Shown in pieces: positions 1-11,107 of a stretch of DNA of 64,000 nucleotides. Made by a program: the position numbers and the translations under genes. The notes beneath the pieces were generated by a model. The model saw only the letters and a program-made list of their open reading frames with translations. It did not search any database and was not told where the DNA came from. Source of the DNA: Anarhynchus alexandrinus (lineage: Eukaryota; Chordata; Aves; Charadriiformes; Charadriidae); contig VUYV01000016.1 in the NCBI GenBank assembly GCA_008711295.1, positions 8,233,920 through 8,297,919 on the forward strand, given 5' to 3'. Each line of letters starts with the position of its first letter. Within the stretch, counting starts at the first letter, position 1.

Positions 1-413
1 TTCTGGTTAGAGGATACTGATGCTTTTGCGGTTGTTTTCAGTGTTAGCTCTGCCCAAGATGGCCCTAGTGCTGCTGCTTTAGAATGAGGAACGGTGACTG
101 AATTTAGTCTTTCTGTGACTTCTTTTCTTTAAACCCCTGCACCACTTTGCAGCTGATATTTATGTCCTTTGCTTTCAGACAGGCAAAACTACATCTGGTG
201 CCACCATGAATATTGTCCAATGAGAGACCAACAAAGAAGTGCAGTTTGATTTTTCTCTGTCAGGTAGACTATACGGGGTGGGAGCCATCAGCTCTGAGGG
301 AGCCGTGTGTGCAGCCCCATGCTAGATCAGGTGCCTTTGAGGAGCAGGCTGACTTATACCTGATTTTTCCTCTTTGGAGCAGACCAGTAGTTGAGGGCTC
401 AGCAGTGGACTGT

Positions 414-414
414 N
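414..414. other. Assembly gap (single N)
   Basis: A single N follows ggactgt. The flanks show no duplication or homopolymer, and the true gap length is unknown. Confidence 0.9.
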
Positions 415-3400
415 CCCTTTTAATACCGGGGAATGACCACCCAGAAGCAACGGCTGGCAGGGGAGAATTGTAACTGCCTATTTACAGCTCGTCTTCCCTG
501 GAGTAGCATCTTGGGCAGCACAGAGTACATTTGCTGTTCTCTTTTCTTGCTGGGGAAAGATTGTCAGATGTAAGGAAGAGAGTGCAGAAAGGCTTGGAAT
601 CAGAAATTTAATTTACTTATTTTTATTTTGGTAATAATTACACCTGGACTTCTCTGGTGGAGCAGTAGTCTGAAAACAGCCAAGAGACCTCAGATGTATC
701 GGTGCTAAAACTGTACACAGTATGAAACATTTCCTGCTTCATTCTGTACCAAATAGTACATCCTAACCATTTTGCTTTCTAGATAAGCCTCTTCCATTTA
801 AAGAGGTTTTTTTACTGCATTTAGTTGAACACTGAATTTTTAGAAGTTAATTTCTGGTCTGTGTCCTTTTCAGGAAGTTTAAACAGGATTTCATCCTCAC
901 TTTAGATAGTATTGCTAATAACCACAAAGAGGGTGCAAATCTGAAGAAAAGGAGGATACAGGTGCATATAAGGTTTTGCTCTACTTGCTGTGTTGTATTG
1001 TGACTCTGGTTTTGTTAGTATGTATTTTTCACCAGTAATTTTATACAAATATTGCAAGTAATGGAGTGCCCATAATTCCTGAGATTCTTGGAGTCCTACT
1101 TTGTATTGGAATGTATTAATACATCAAGGCAATAGTAGACCCTTTTCTAACTCTAAATAATCCTCACTTGAATATTCAAGTGCTTTCCAGTAATTAGTTA
1201 TCTTACATAATTGCTAATTTTTCTCTGAGGGCAGGAGGCTTTGCTTCTGTCTTACAAAAGAACCTGAGCCACCAGGCTGAATGCATTATTCCTCCATGTT
1301 ACACGCACAGCCTGCTCCTGCTGAAATAGGATTTGTACTCAAATAAGATTCTAGCTTTACAACAGGAGCATTACAGAGGAGCTACTGCTGATGACACTTG
1401 GAGTTTTTTTTCTGTACAGGAGCTCTTCTGTTTTCATTTCACTTCATTACATGCACTGTTCACTTTGCTATTTGCTATTTTGCTCTAGCTCCAAATTGGA
1501 GTAGACCTCCTGGAGAAGGGAATAGTGGGGATGTAAACTCTGCTGGGAGGTACCTGCGTCCTGCCGGTTGGTCGCTGCAGAGGAGTTACTGACTCAGCAG
1601 TTGGAGTTCATCAGAACCCGAGCACTTCAGGGGTTGCTTGTGGCATTCACAGATCTCAATGTAAAATCCTTATCGAAGCGTGCGACGTTTTAGGCCCTTT
1701 GTTGGTGTCTGACTTCTCCTGTGTGTACATTACTTAATTTTAACGATTTACTGAAGAGTTTAGATTCTTCCTGCAAATTGCCTGGGTTATTGGGTATTAG
1801 TTATCCACAATCCATGGCGATTGATCATGCCATGTTTTTAGGTATTGCCTCACTTAGCTGCCTTCCTGTCTTGTCCCCCCCAGTTTCATTGAATGAGTGT
1901 GAAAACCCTGCGAACTGTAAAATACGTGAGTTCCTCAGAGATTACTGGGGTATCTGTGGAAAAAGTGGAATAGTCTGTCACACTTACTCATGATTTTGTT
2001 CATAAATCTGGTCATTGTTGTACTAACTGTAAATGCTTTTGCTTATGGTCGGACTTGAACACACCAGCTTTAAAAGTTTACTGTATAATATATTGCTTCC
2101 TTTTAAGTGGCACTGGAAACTACCCCTACACAGAAAATGAACAGTGAATAGGTGTGATAGGTTTCCAGATATCCTCAAAACTGCTGAGAGTCTTCCCTAA
2201 TGGAAGAACATCAAGATCAATATTTGACTGGAATTGATTTGAATGGTTCATACTGAGATAAAAAGAAGGAAAATAGCCTGGTTTCACTGAGAGAATTAGA
2301 GGGGTAATTGGACCACAGCTTGCGATGGATGGTAATGGTTAGCACAGCGAGATGGATTTCAAGCTGTAACTGATCTGGCTATTTAGACTTTTTTTTCCCT
2401 GCGTATTTTTGAGGCGTAGAGTAATATAACTGATGTGGGAGAAGCGCCGTTTCCTGGACAGTCAGATCTGTTGCCAAACTCTGAATTATGGAAATATCTG
2501 ATTATCCAGTTGGTAAAGATTTCAGTTATAGGCTTTTGAAAAATAAATCTGTTTTTTAAAAAAGGACCTAAACCCAGACAGAATTTGAGCCTTAAGAATG
2601 CAGCTATGAGGATGGATATGAAGCATAGGAGACTTCTCTTGCCACTGCTATGAGCTTTCATAGCCTCATTTCTCCTTCTGCCTGAGCTGTTGTGTTCTTC
2701 ACATGTGTATGTAGCTGATGCAAAATATTCTGATTATTTGCCCAGAAAAGCTCACCAGACAGCCCCACAAATCAGCTCCAAGGGACCACAATGTTTTTGA
2801 TGAAATCTCCTTAACCTTTTATATACACTTAAAAGGAAGTCTTTTTATCAGAATAAGATGCTTTGATTTTTTTTTAAAGTTACTTTGCATTAATGTATTA
2901 TGTATCGTACACCATGGAATTTTAAAAGTGAAAATGAAGTGCTTTGATTTCATTGATATTAAATGTTTCAGTTAACGTAAAAAAGGACCTTGTAGGAAAA
3001 AAATAAAAGCTCACATTCATTTTTGAATGTGACCAAATTTTAAATTTTCAGAATTCACTGTGAATCTTCCATTCCCACACTGCTCCACATGTATGCCAAA
3101 ATATATTTGCAGAACTGCACCAGATATAGTGATAGATTTAATGAAATAGATAATTTCATAGAAGGAAAATTATATTTGTGGACTGTGTGTACCTGTAAAC
3201 AGTAACAGAATCTGTTTTATGGCAGCAAGATCCTGCTACCCTTGTTTAACCCAGGTTTTCACAATGAATATTCTATCTAGATCTCAGTCTCAGTATTTCA
3301 GTAGGGAACTTTGAAGTCCTGCTAAGAGGTTTATGTTATCATGAAGTATAGAAAATGAAAAGGAGAGGAACAGGGCTGTCGTGGCTGTTCTGGAATATCT

Positions 3401-3483
3401 TTTTAAGTAGTTATTTTACATGCAGGGCTAACCTTTGAAGTTGAAATGTTCACAGCATTAACATATAACTTCCCAACAAGAGC

Positions 3484-3484
3484 N
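3484..3484. other. Assembly gap (single N)
   Basis: A single N lies before a short A run (agcNaaaaag). The flanks show no obvious duplication. Confidence 0.9.
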
Positions 3485-4431
3485 AAAAAGAGAAGCTGAG
3501 TTTAAAAATACACAGTTATCTGCTTAGATTTAAACGTTCAACCGGAATCTCCCTTTTAAGTTGGAATGAGGAAAAAGCTGTAGAATTTGAGATGCAAATG
3601 GAGCTTTCTAATTGACTGCTGGAAGTGGGATGCTGTTCTTCTAACACCATGTCTTTTAGCCTTCTCAAAGCTGAGTGTCTACTAGCCTTCCAGTCACTCT
3701 CTGCCAGTCTTGTGGAGAGAGATGCATTTAATAATGGCCACGCATCTTCCTTCCCTGGCACTTGCCTTAGTTGGGGCTGGAAAGCCCTCGGGAGGTGTTT
3801 GCTTGCTGCCTAAATGTCTTAGGAAAACTGTACAAGACTGCTCCCACTCGGACACTCTGAGCTGTCTGTTTTCTTAATATTCTTTTTATATTCCATTTCC
3901 TGGTTTTCAGAAGACATTCCAAGTACCCTATTTTTCAGAGAGTGGAAATCACTCTGCTTTCTGCTTTACTGCTTACGGCATCAGCTCGGGTGCGTTATAA
4001 TGGCTCAGAAAAGCACTTGTGCAACGCCTTATTGCTGAAGGATGGTTTGTGGTAGTTTCAAGTAATTTGCAGTTAATTTTGTTCTTTTTTTTTCCTGGCT
4101 TTTTTGTGAAATAGGAAATAATCCTGATGTGATTTGGGAAGCCCTTCAGAAATATTGGCACTGTTGACCTTAAACATAAGGTGAAAATAGTACCAAGTGT
4201 ATACAAGTAAAGTTACACATTTAAACCTGTAGCAAATAACTTTAATGCTTCTAGGCATGCTTTTCAAAAGTAGCTGAGAAGTGACATTCTCAGGAGTGAT
4301 TTGGGCCCTTTGGCATAACTCTTCACAAGTCTTGTTGTAGATTCCTGAGTCGCTTCACAGGTAAAAGTTTTCCGTGTCATGCTTATTAGTAGCCAATAGC
4401 TCTGTGACGTTTTTTTCTCTCTCTTCCTCAG

Positions 4432-4536
4432 CTCCCTTTTTTAGATACTGGATACTTCTTTTATCACAATGGCATTGCCAAGGCCAGGAGAAGACGCAGT
4501 CTTCAACACAAGCTTCATCTGGAAAAGGATTCCAGG
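4432..4536 (+). CDS. PCSK2: PCSK2 exon 2: prodomain, second half with internal Arg-rich site
   Basis: This exon is 105 nt (35 codons, phase 0 at both ends), preceded by a strong pyrimidine tract ending in tcctcag and followed by gtaagtg. It encodes the end of the prodomain: LPF, then a YFFYHNG segment, IAKARRRRSL, and HLEKDSR. It corresponds to human residues 60-94. The RRRR run is the secondary, internal prodomain cleavage site (human KRRR). The prodomain acts as an intramolecular chaperone and inhibitor until it is cut. About 12 of 35 residues differ from human PC2 as I remember it, far more than in the catalytic exons. The block after LPF (LDTGY for human AEGLY) is the most changed. The reading frame is open and the YHNG and RRRSL core is kept, so this is a real exon and not a decayed copy. 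Confidence 0.93.
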
Positions 4537-7500
4537 GTAAGTGTTTCATCATTATGTGCACCTACCATGTTTTCTTTGTGACACAGATTATTTTTTATGA
4601 GATCAGAGTGATGATCAAATCTTTCCCCATGCTTATTTCAAGCTTGGTGACTGCCATATGCACACACCTCCCAAACAACTACTATTTCACTACTACAAAT
4701 AGTCTTACATTTTCTTAGATTTGTCCCCTCTCCAGTAAGACTGAGTGATGCCACAGTCTCCAGGACATGTCAGCGGCCGTGCAGGGTACATCCCACAGTT
4801 GTCCCCCCACGCATCCTGCTAGTCCGGGGGTCATCCAGCCCAGAATACCTTGTGGTGTGAATGGTGGCATTTTCTCTGCAGTCACACTGGGACTTTTTCT
4901 CAGAGAATGGAGTGTTCTTTGCAGTGTTCTTAGCATCTTTGCAGATGCTAAGAGCGTGCATGCTGTCAAACTTCATTATTTCTTTTAGAGGCTCTTGGTC
5001 ACAGTCTGCAAAAGGTGTGCTTGGTTTTCAGAAGCATAAACACTTCAGACAGGAGGGAAAGGCCCCTTTTGCAGAAGGCTACGAGCTGGCACTAGCAAAT
5101 TCTTTTTTCTTTTCTTCAGAGTTCTTACACCAGTATAATACTGGGCTGGAGTGGGGCCAGGTAGCACAAAAAGTGTATTTGCTGCCCACAGAAAGTAGAT
5201 AAGCTTGAGGAATGGTATCATGACAGTAAATAGATTAATTTTTTTAAATCCTTCAGTAGGCTTTAAACTCCCTGCACTGTGAGCAAAAAAGAGAGAGGAA
5301 CAATTTTATTTCAGACAGAATTTTATTGCCACATATTATATGGTATTGGAACACCTATTAAAATGAAAAAATGAGTAGAAAGAAAAGAAAAATAGGTTAA
5401 ATAAGATTAATTGTTGTTGTGACACCAGAGCAAGCAATGTCTGATGAATTCCCAGCTTAATTTTCCAGCTTCTGCAGAAATTTCAAGTGGTTCTGGGCCC
5501 CAGTCCAGCTGGGATGTACATGGCTGGTCGCCTCCTGGGGCTGGGAGCTATGTGAGTGAACCACACAGGTTCCGGGTGCTGCCTTCCCCCATCACTTCAT
5601 CCTGAGATGCTGAGAGCTGAGTGCTGGCAGGGTCCCTGGGGCTGCTGCTGGTCTTCCAGTGCTCTGAGGTACCTCTTCTGGGCCCCCTTCTCTAAAGCTG
5701 GTACCAGGTACAGGTAGGGGGCTATGAGGAAGAGACCCATTCAATCTGCCCTGAATGGAATTTCTCAGGTTTCCCTCATCTTGTTTACCAAGCAGGGGTC
5801 AGAAAGTACATGGTTCAGAAACCATCTACAATTAGGGGATACTGAGGAGATGTTCTGAGAGAGGTGTCTTTAGTTTCCCTGAGCCACCAAATCTTGTTAA
5901 AAGCCATTTCAGAAAAAGCATACAACTGAGTAAGTATGTTGCAAACTGGTAACTGAGAACAGTCATTGTGCTGGTGACTCTGTACTGGAAATAAATATTT
6001 CTATAAGTCTCTGAAAAATTTACAAATATCTGTGATATTTGTACGAATCCACCAATTCTGATTGCAGCCTCAGTGTTACATGGCTGAGCATTTCCATACT
6101 CGTTCCAGACTGGCTCTTGCATTGACTACCTCTAGACTGTCTGCAGTGCTATTAAGAACAGCATAAATGAATCTGCTTTCTCATTCAGAGATGTTCTCTT
6201 TTGCAGTCATCTGATATTTGCAGACTCTAGAGTCTTACTTGGCTTCTGTCATGTGCAATGAAATCTCATTTTTGCTGTTAATCTCCACTTCTTTCTGGTG
6301 CTGCACACCAATGTCTCGGCTCTCCTTGGCTCCCTCCTTTGATCTCAGGGAATAAAGCCCTGTGTTTAAATAACTAAGACTATCTCCTATGTGAGGAAAA
6401 GGATGATCCTGGGTGTATACTGACCTTGTGGATTACACTGGGGAATGGAAGCAACATTTCATTTCCACATGTAACATGACATTTTCTCAGCTAGCCCTCC
6501 TACTTACTCAGTCCTGTTGGATAGTCCTTGAGTTCTTATGATACCATACAGGTCGGGTGCTTTTTGTAATGCAGTTTTAGAGCAATTAAAATAATTACTC
6601 TTGTTTCCCTTCTTTCTTTTATACATGGAGTTTGGAGAACTCATTAAAATTCCTGTCATATTTGCGTATAAGTGGAAACATGAGTTGTGTTGACAGTACT
6701 TAATTTCAAACTCCAAAAATAATTTCTAAATTTAATGGCAGCTTTCTAGACCATTTACATTCAATTTCACTTAGCAACAAATGTCAGCACTGTCATGGTT
6801 AATACGTTAACTCATGGAGCCAAGAATAAAATGTTCCTGTTGTCAGGCTGGCCAGGAAGCAAACTTCCACCACAGGGCCTTACAAATCTCTCAGGAACCA
6901 TTACGGTAAATACTGTAGTTGCTTAGCCCTCCTCAAATGTTGTGAGAAAGTGGGCTGCAGTTATTCTGTATACTTTTCACTTTTAAGGAGATTACAATTC
7001 CTAGCTAATTTTAATTATTAGTTGAAAAACAGCACAGATGTTCACTCAATTAATTAATGTTCTTTAATCAAGTAAGTCTCTTGAGGAACCATGTCAGTTT
7101 TTCAAGAGTCCGGGGAGATAGATGGCAGAGCACTATGCAAACAGGTTACTGCAGAATTTTCATGCTCTGCATGTCTTTTAAAATGCTCGAAAAAGCTTTG
7201 TTGGGTATGTATTTTACTGTATGTTTTTACCAAAATAATCTGGAGATACCCTAAACACATCTGATGGTTGTGTGATAAACATCATTGCTATCAAGAGGGT
7301 GGGAATGGAGCATTATTAAGATGCCTTCCTAGAGATCCAGCAAGAACTGGATTTTTGTTCTGATGAACAGCCCCAGATAAGATGGATTTGACATTATTTA
7401 ATACATTAGTGTCACTGAAGCCTGAAGCGGTACTGGCAGCAGGTGAAGGCGTATGTAATAGTGTCATGTAGTGTGTTGTGCTATTGATCTGTTCCAGAAA

Positions 7501-10222
7501 AAGGTGCAGGCGTGTGAAGCACCGTGGCTTTTGCTGTCAGTACAGTCCTCTCAGGGATCCTCACTGTCAGGATGGCAAATGCCACAGTGAATTGCACTGC
7601 TCCAAACGGAGACTGTTTAGTTATTTAAATTACATTCTTTGAGGTACAGAGAACCTTCCAGGAGAGGTTTGCTCAGAAACAACTCTTTTGTGTCAGTTGC
7701 AAATTTGCATGATTTCTAGGTGCGCTTGTATTTTGTTATTTTACCATATGTACTTTTCGTGCCAAATAGATTTTGGGTGGGGAAGAAAGTCCCTTTAACA
7801 CTTTCACATTTTAAAGCTGGAATTTTAAAGGAGATAAGGCATAGAAGCAAGATATTTGGCATTCTCTATGTGAAATTGCATTTTCATATGCATTTATCTG
7901 TTAATTGTTTCAGCTGAAATGTCTCAGACCGAAAGGTCAGCCGTTAGGCTTGGTTTGTCTTGGGAAACTTCACTTAGCTGTACTTTGCCCTGGAGCTGCA
8001 GGCATGGAGGCAGTCCTTGCCGTGACCCATGGGTGCAGGCAGCTGGGAGGAAGAAACAGCAGGGTGACAGCAGTGGACGAGGCCCCCCAAGTGACATAAA
8101 GCCAATGAGGAGCCAGGATAGAATGGGACTGGACATCAGCGTGAAGGTGAGGAGAGAGTAAGTGTGACAGGCTGGAATAAGAGCCCAGAGGCAGAAAAAA
8201 GGTTGAGTGACTTGGACATGGAGCCAGCCTATGAGCTGAGGAGGACAGGGAGAAGAAGCACAGGGATAGACTGGAGAGGCTGGAAACGGGGTGTCCACGT
8301 TGACATCACAGCATGCTGCCTCCTGAGTGCAGGTCACAACGCGACCTTAGAGGCAGGTGACCTTTTCCAAGAGAGACTTCCTTGCAAGCAAGGGGTAATA
8401 CAGCTTCTTTAAGAGCAAACTTTGGGTTTAATTATGAGGAACAGTAGTATGTTTTATCAGTATGATTGCCCTGGAAAAAGTAAATGGGAAATACGGAGAT
8501 ACTTTATACTGTCTTGTTTGTTAGGTTTCCTGACTCGGAAATTACAGCAGAGGCAGGAGGGAAAGCGGAGACCTTTCCTGCTCCATCATATCTAAAGGAA
8601 AACCATGGGATTTGCTTCATTTTAATTTTCAAAGCTGACTCAGATTCTGGTCTCCTATGGAGAAACTCAGCTGTATTATTAATAAATGCTTTGAAAAGTG
8701 GCCACATAAGTAAAAGGAAAGAAAAAATGCACAGTTGTTATGTTACCTTTTGGAGCAATACTTTTGTATTTTTGCTGTTCTTGGGTATTTTCTGTTAGTA
8801 AATAGTCTTCCACTAAAGGAGCAATAGTTGAAACACAGTTTGTTCTCTCGAAGATTATTTTGCTTTCTTTCAAGTTTTAGATAAAACCATTTTCCTCCCA
8901 CACAGTCTCTCCTGTCAGACAGCTGCCAAGATTAATCCCACTCAAGAAAGAGGCTTTAATATTCAGAGAAGAGCTGAGTCCCATTACTGATATCTATATG
9001 TGAGTGCATCTGTGTTGGTGTTGTGGGATTAAATATATATGTGTGGAGGGGGGAAGGTGAAATGAAAATCTTCCACGGAGAGTGAGTGAGTTTGGCACTT
9101 AGATGATGACTTCCTTGGAAATAAACATCCCAGTGATGGCAACTGTTATGTTGCAGAAAGGGATTAGAAAGAGAGACTTGGCTGATACTTGTGCTGGTAC
9201 AGGAGTCTGGGGAGGGCAGATCCATAGCTCCTTCAAGGTGTAGTTTCTAGGTGCCCAGGGTTAACGGTACTCCCAAACTGTTCGTGTCATGGGACAAGGG
9301 AAGAAAAGGTGGTTGTAAATGCAGAGGATCTAAGCTTTTAATTAAATAAATAAAAATCTTCCATATCCTTCCTCGCCTCAGATCCCTCCCATACCCCCTT
9401 AACGTGACTGGCTTGTGGTCAGACTGTTGTAACCTGTGGAGGCAGAAGTGCCCTGTGATGCCAGGTAGGGGGTTGCCAAGTGCTGCCAAAGCTGGATATT
9501 TCATCCATGATGACCTTTAACAGGGGGAAAGGGCCAGCAGCTTAGGAGGAGCATTGCCGCTTAACAAGCAGCAGCCCTTAGCAATGGCAGTGTCATGTAA
9601 GCCAACTTGCAGTGCCCTTTCTGGCAGCATTAATGACAGGCTTGAGATGGGTTAAAGGTGAAGCCTTTTGTCTCACTCCCATAGATGCCAGCACAGATCT
9701 TCCTCTTTGCAAAAAATGAAAATCTTCCTGATAAGATCAGGAGAACCCAGTTTTTCTCAGCTCTCCAGTGAGTGTAGACTGCAGTGACCTGGAGATGCAA
9801 GGGGTAGGAGCCATTGTAGCTTTCCTTGCATATTTGGTCAGATTTCTGTAATTGCTGTGGAGATGTAATCTGTTTCTCCAGCCTTCTGGAGACAGGCAAT
9901 TCTGTCCCTGGAACAGAGCAATAAGAACATCTCACAGTTATTTTTATTAAAATGGCTATATTTTGCATCTTCACTTCTGCCCCACATTTTGATTTCCCAG
10001 CTTCCTGGCCAGTGCTAGTGATTTTCATTCCCTGATAAGTTTCTGATTGAAGTTTAAAAGGTATGCCAAGATGCTGCTTCCCTCTGAGAAGAAAGCTGAC
10101 TTGTTCCTGAAAGCAAAGGGGCAGCAATACCAAAATCCATCCTGCAGGAAAGGGCTAGCACTTGACCTGTGCACTGTTGTAATCCTGCTGTCGACTCCCT
10201 TTGCAGGTAGAGGGATTAATTT

Positions 10223-11107
10223 CATAGAATTGTAGAATAGTTAGGATTGGAAGGGCCCTTTAAAGGTCATCTAGTCCAACCTCCCTGCGTTAAGCAGGGA
10301 CATGTTTAACTGAATCGGATTGCTCAGAGCCCCATCCAGCCTGACCTTGAATGTTTTCCAGGGATGAGGGATCTATCATCTCTCTGGGGAACCTGTTCCA
10401 GTGTCTCACCACCCTCATTGTAAAAAAGTTCTTCCTTCTGTCTAATCTGTCTCCCCTCTTTCAGTTTAAAACTGTTACCCATTGTCCTATTGCTACGCTC
10501 TGGTAAAGAGTCCCTCCCCATCTTTCCTGTAGGCCCCCTTCAGGTACTGCAAGGCCACTTTAAGGTCTCCCCAGAGTCTTCTCCCAGCTGAACAACCCCA
10601 GCTCTCTCACCCTATCTTCATAGGAGAGGTGCTCCAGCCCTCTGATCGTCTTTGTGGCCCTCCTCTGGACTCGCTCCAACAGGTCCAAGTCCTCCTTATG
10701 TTGGCAGCCCCAGAGCTGGACGCAGTACGCCAGGTGGGGTCTCACCAGAGCAGAGCAGAGGGGCAGAATCACCTCCCTCGACCTGCTGGCCAAGCTGCTT
10801 TTGATGCAGCCCAGGATACAGTTGGCTTTCTGGTCTGTGAGTATACATTGCCGGTTCATGTCCAGCTTTTCATCCACCAATACCCCCAAGTCCTTCTTGT
10901 CAGGGCTGCTCTCAATCCCTTCATCCCCCAGCCTGTATTGATACCGGGATTGCCCTGAGCAATGTGCAGGACTCTGCACTTGGCCTTGTTGAACCTCATG
11001 AGGTTCACATAGACCCAGTTCTCAAGCTTGTCCAGGTCCCTCTGAATGGCATCCCATTCCTCAGGTGTGTCAACTGCACCACTCAGCTTGGTGTCATCTG
11101 CAAATTT
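10223..11107 (-). mobile_element. CR1 LINE fragment, 5'-truncated (RT C-terminal part and 3' end)
   Basis: This is an antisense CR1 (chicken repeat 1) retrotransposon of about 885 bp. Its 3' end is at 10223, where the + strand reads catagaattgtagaatag, the complement of the CR1 tail. Its 5' truncation is near 11107. On the minus strand, codons at 11093-11104 give FADD, the catalytic Asp pair of the reverse transcriptase, followed by [11 protein letters not shown]. Bases 10560-10979 minus keep an open frame including [22 protein letters not shown] and LERVQRRATK, typical of the CR1 ORF2 C-terminal region. A further frame at 10324-10521 minus carries RTMGNSFKLKEGR. The frame is broken between these pieces, so it cannot make enzyme. 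The truncation point falls one codon before FADD. Confidence 0.95.
10560..10979 (-). pseudogene. CR1 ORF2 reverse-transcriptase remnant
   Basis: This is an open frame of 139 codons on the minus strand inside the CR1 fragment. The peptide matches the conserved region of CR1 ORF2 after the RT catalytic box: [51 protein letters not shown] and VQLWGCQHKEDLDLLERVQR. In a full element this multi-domain protein (endonuclease plus RT) copies CR1 RNA at the insertion site. Here the N-terminal endonuclease and most of the RT are missing. Coding continues out of frame on both sides (FADD upstream at 11093-11104, GNSFKLKEGR downstream at 10324-10521), showing indels. It is dead and unrelated to PCSK2 expression. 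Confidence 0.9.

Larger units (their letters stand above)
1..4431 (+). other. PCSK2: PCSK2 intron 1, 3' portion
   Basis: No gene, RNA or recognisable transposable element is visible here. The sequence is ordinary AT-rich intron with scattered stops in all frames. It contains two single-N gaps (414 and 3484), an 18-bp perfect palindrome at 1165-1182 and a 9-bp-stem hairpin at 3011-3032. The last 30 bases form a strong pyrimidine tract leading to the exon 2 acceptor. That this is intron 1 is inferred: exon 2 starts with prodomain residue 60 and no exon 1-like coding (signal peptide) occurs here. Confidence 0.85.

Noticed and set aside
6786..6830. tgtcatggttaa as a possible LTR start of an endogenous retrovirus
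   Set aside because: Only the first dozen bases resemble an avian LTR terminus. No second LTR, primer-binding site or coding remnant follows.
9630..10133. 167-codon minus-strand open frame next to the CR1 fragment
   Set aside because: No similarity to CR1 ORF2 or any family I recognise, and it ends before the CR1 3' end. Treated as chance.
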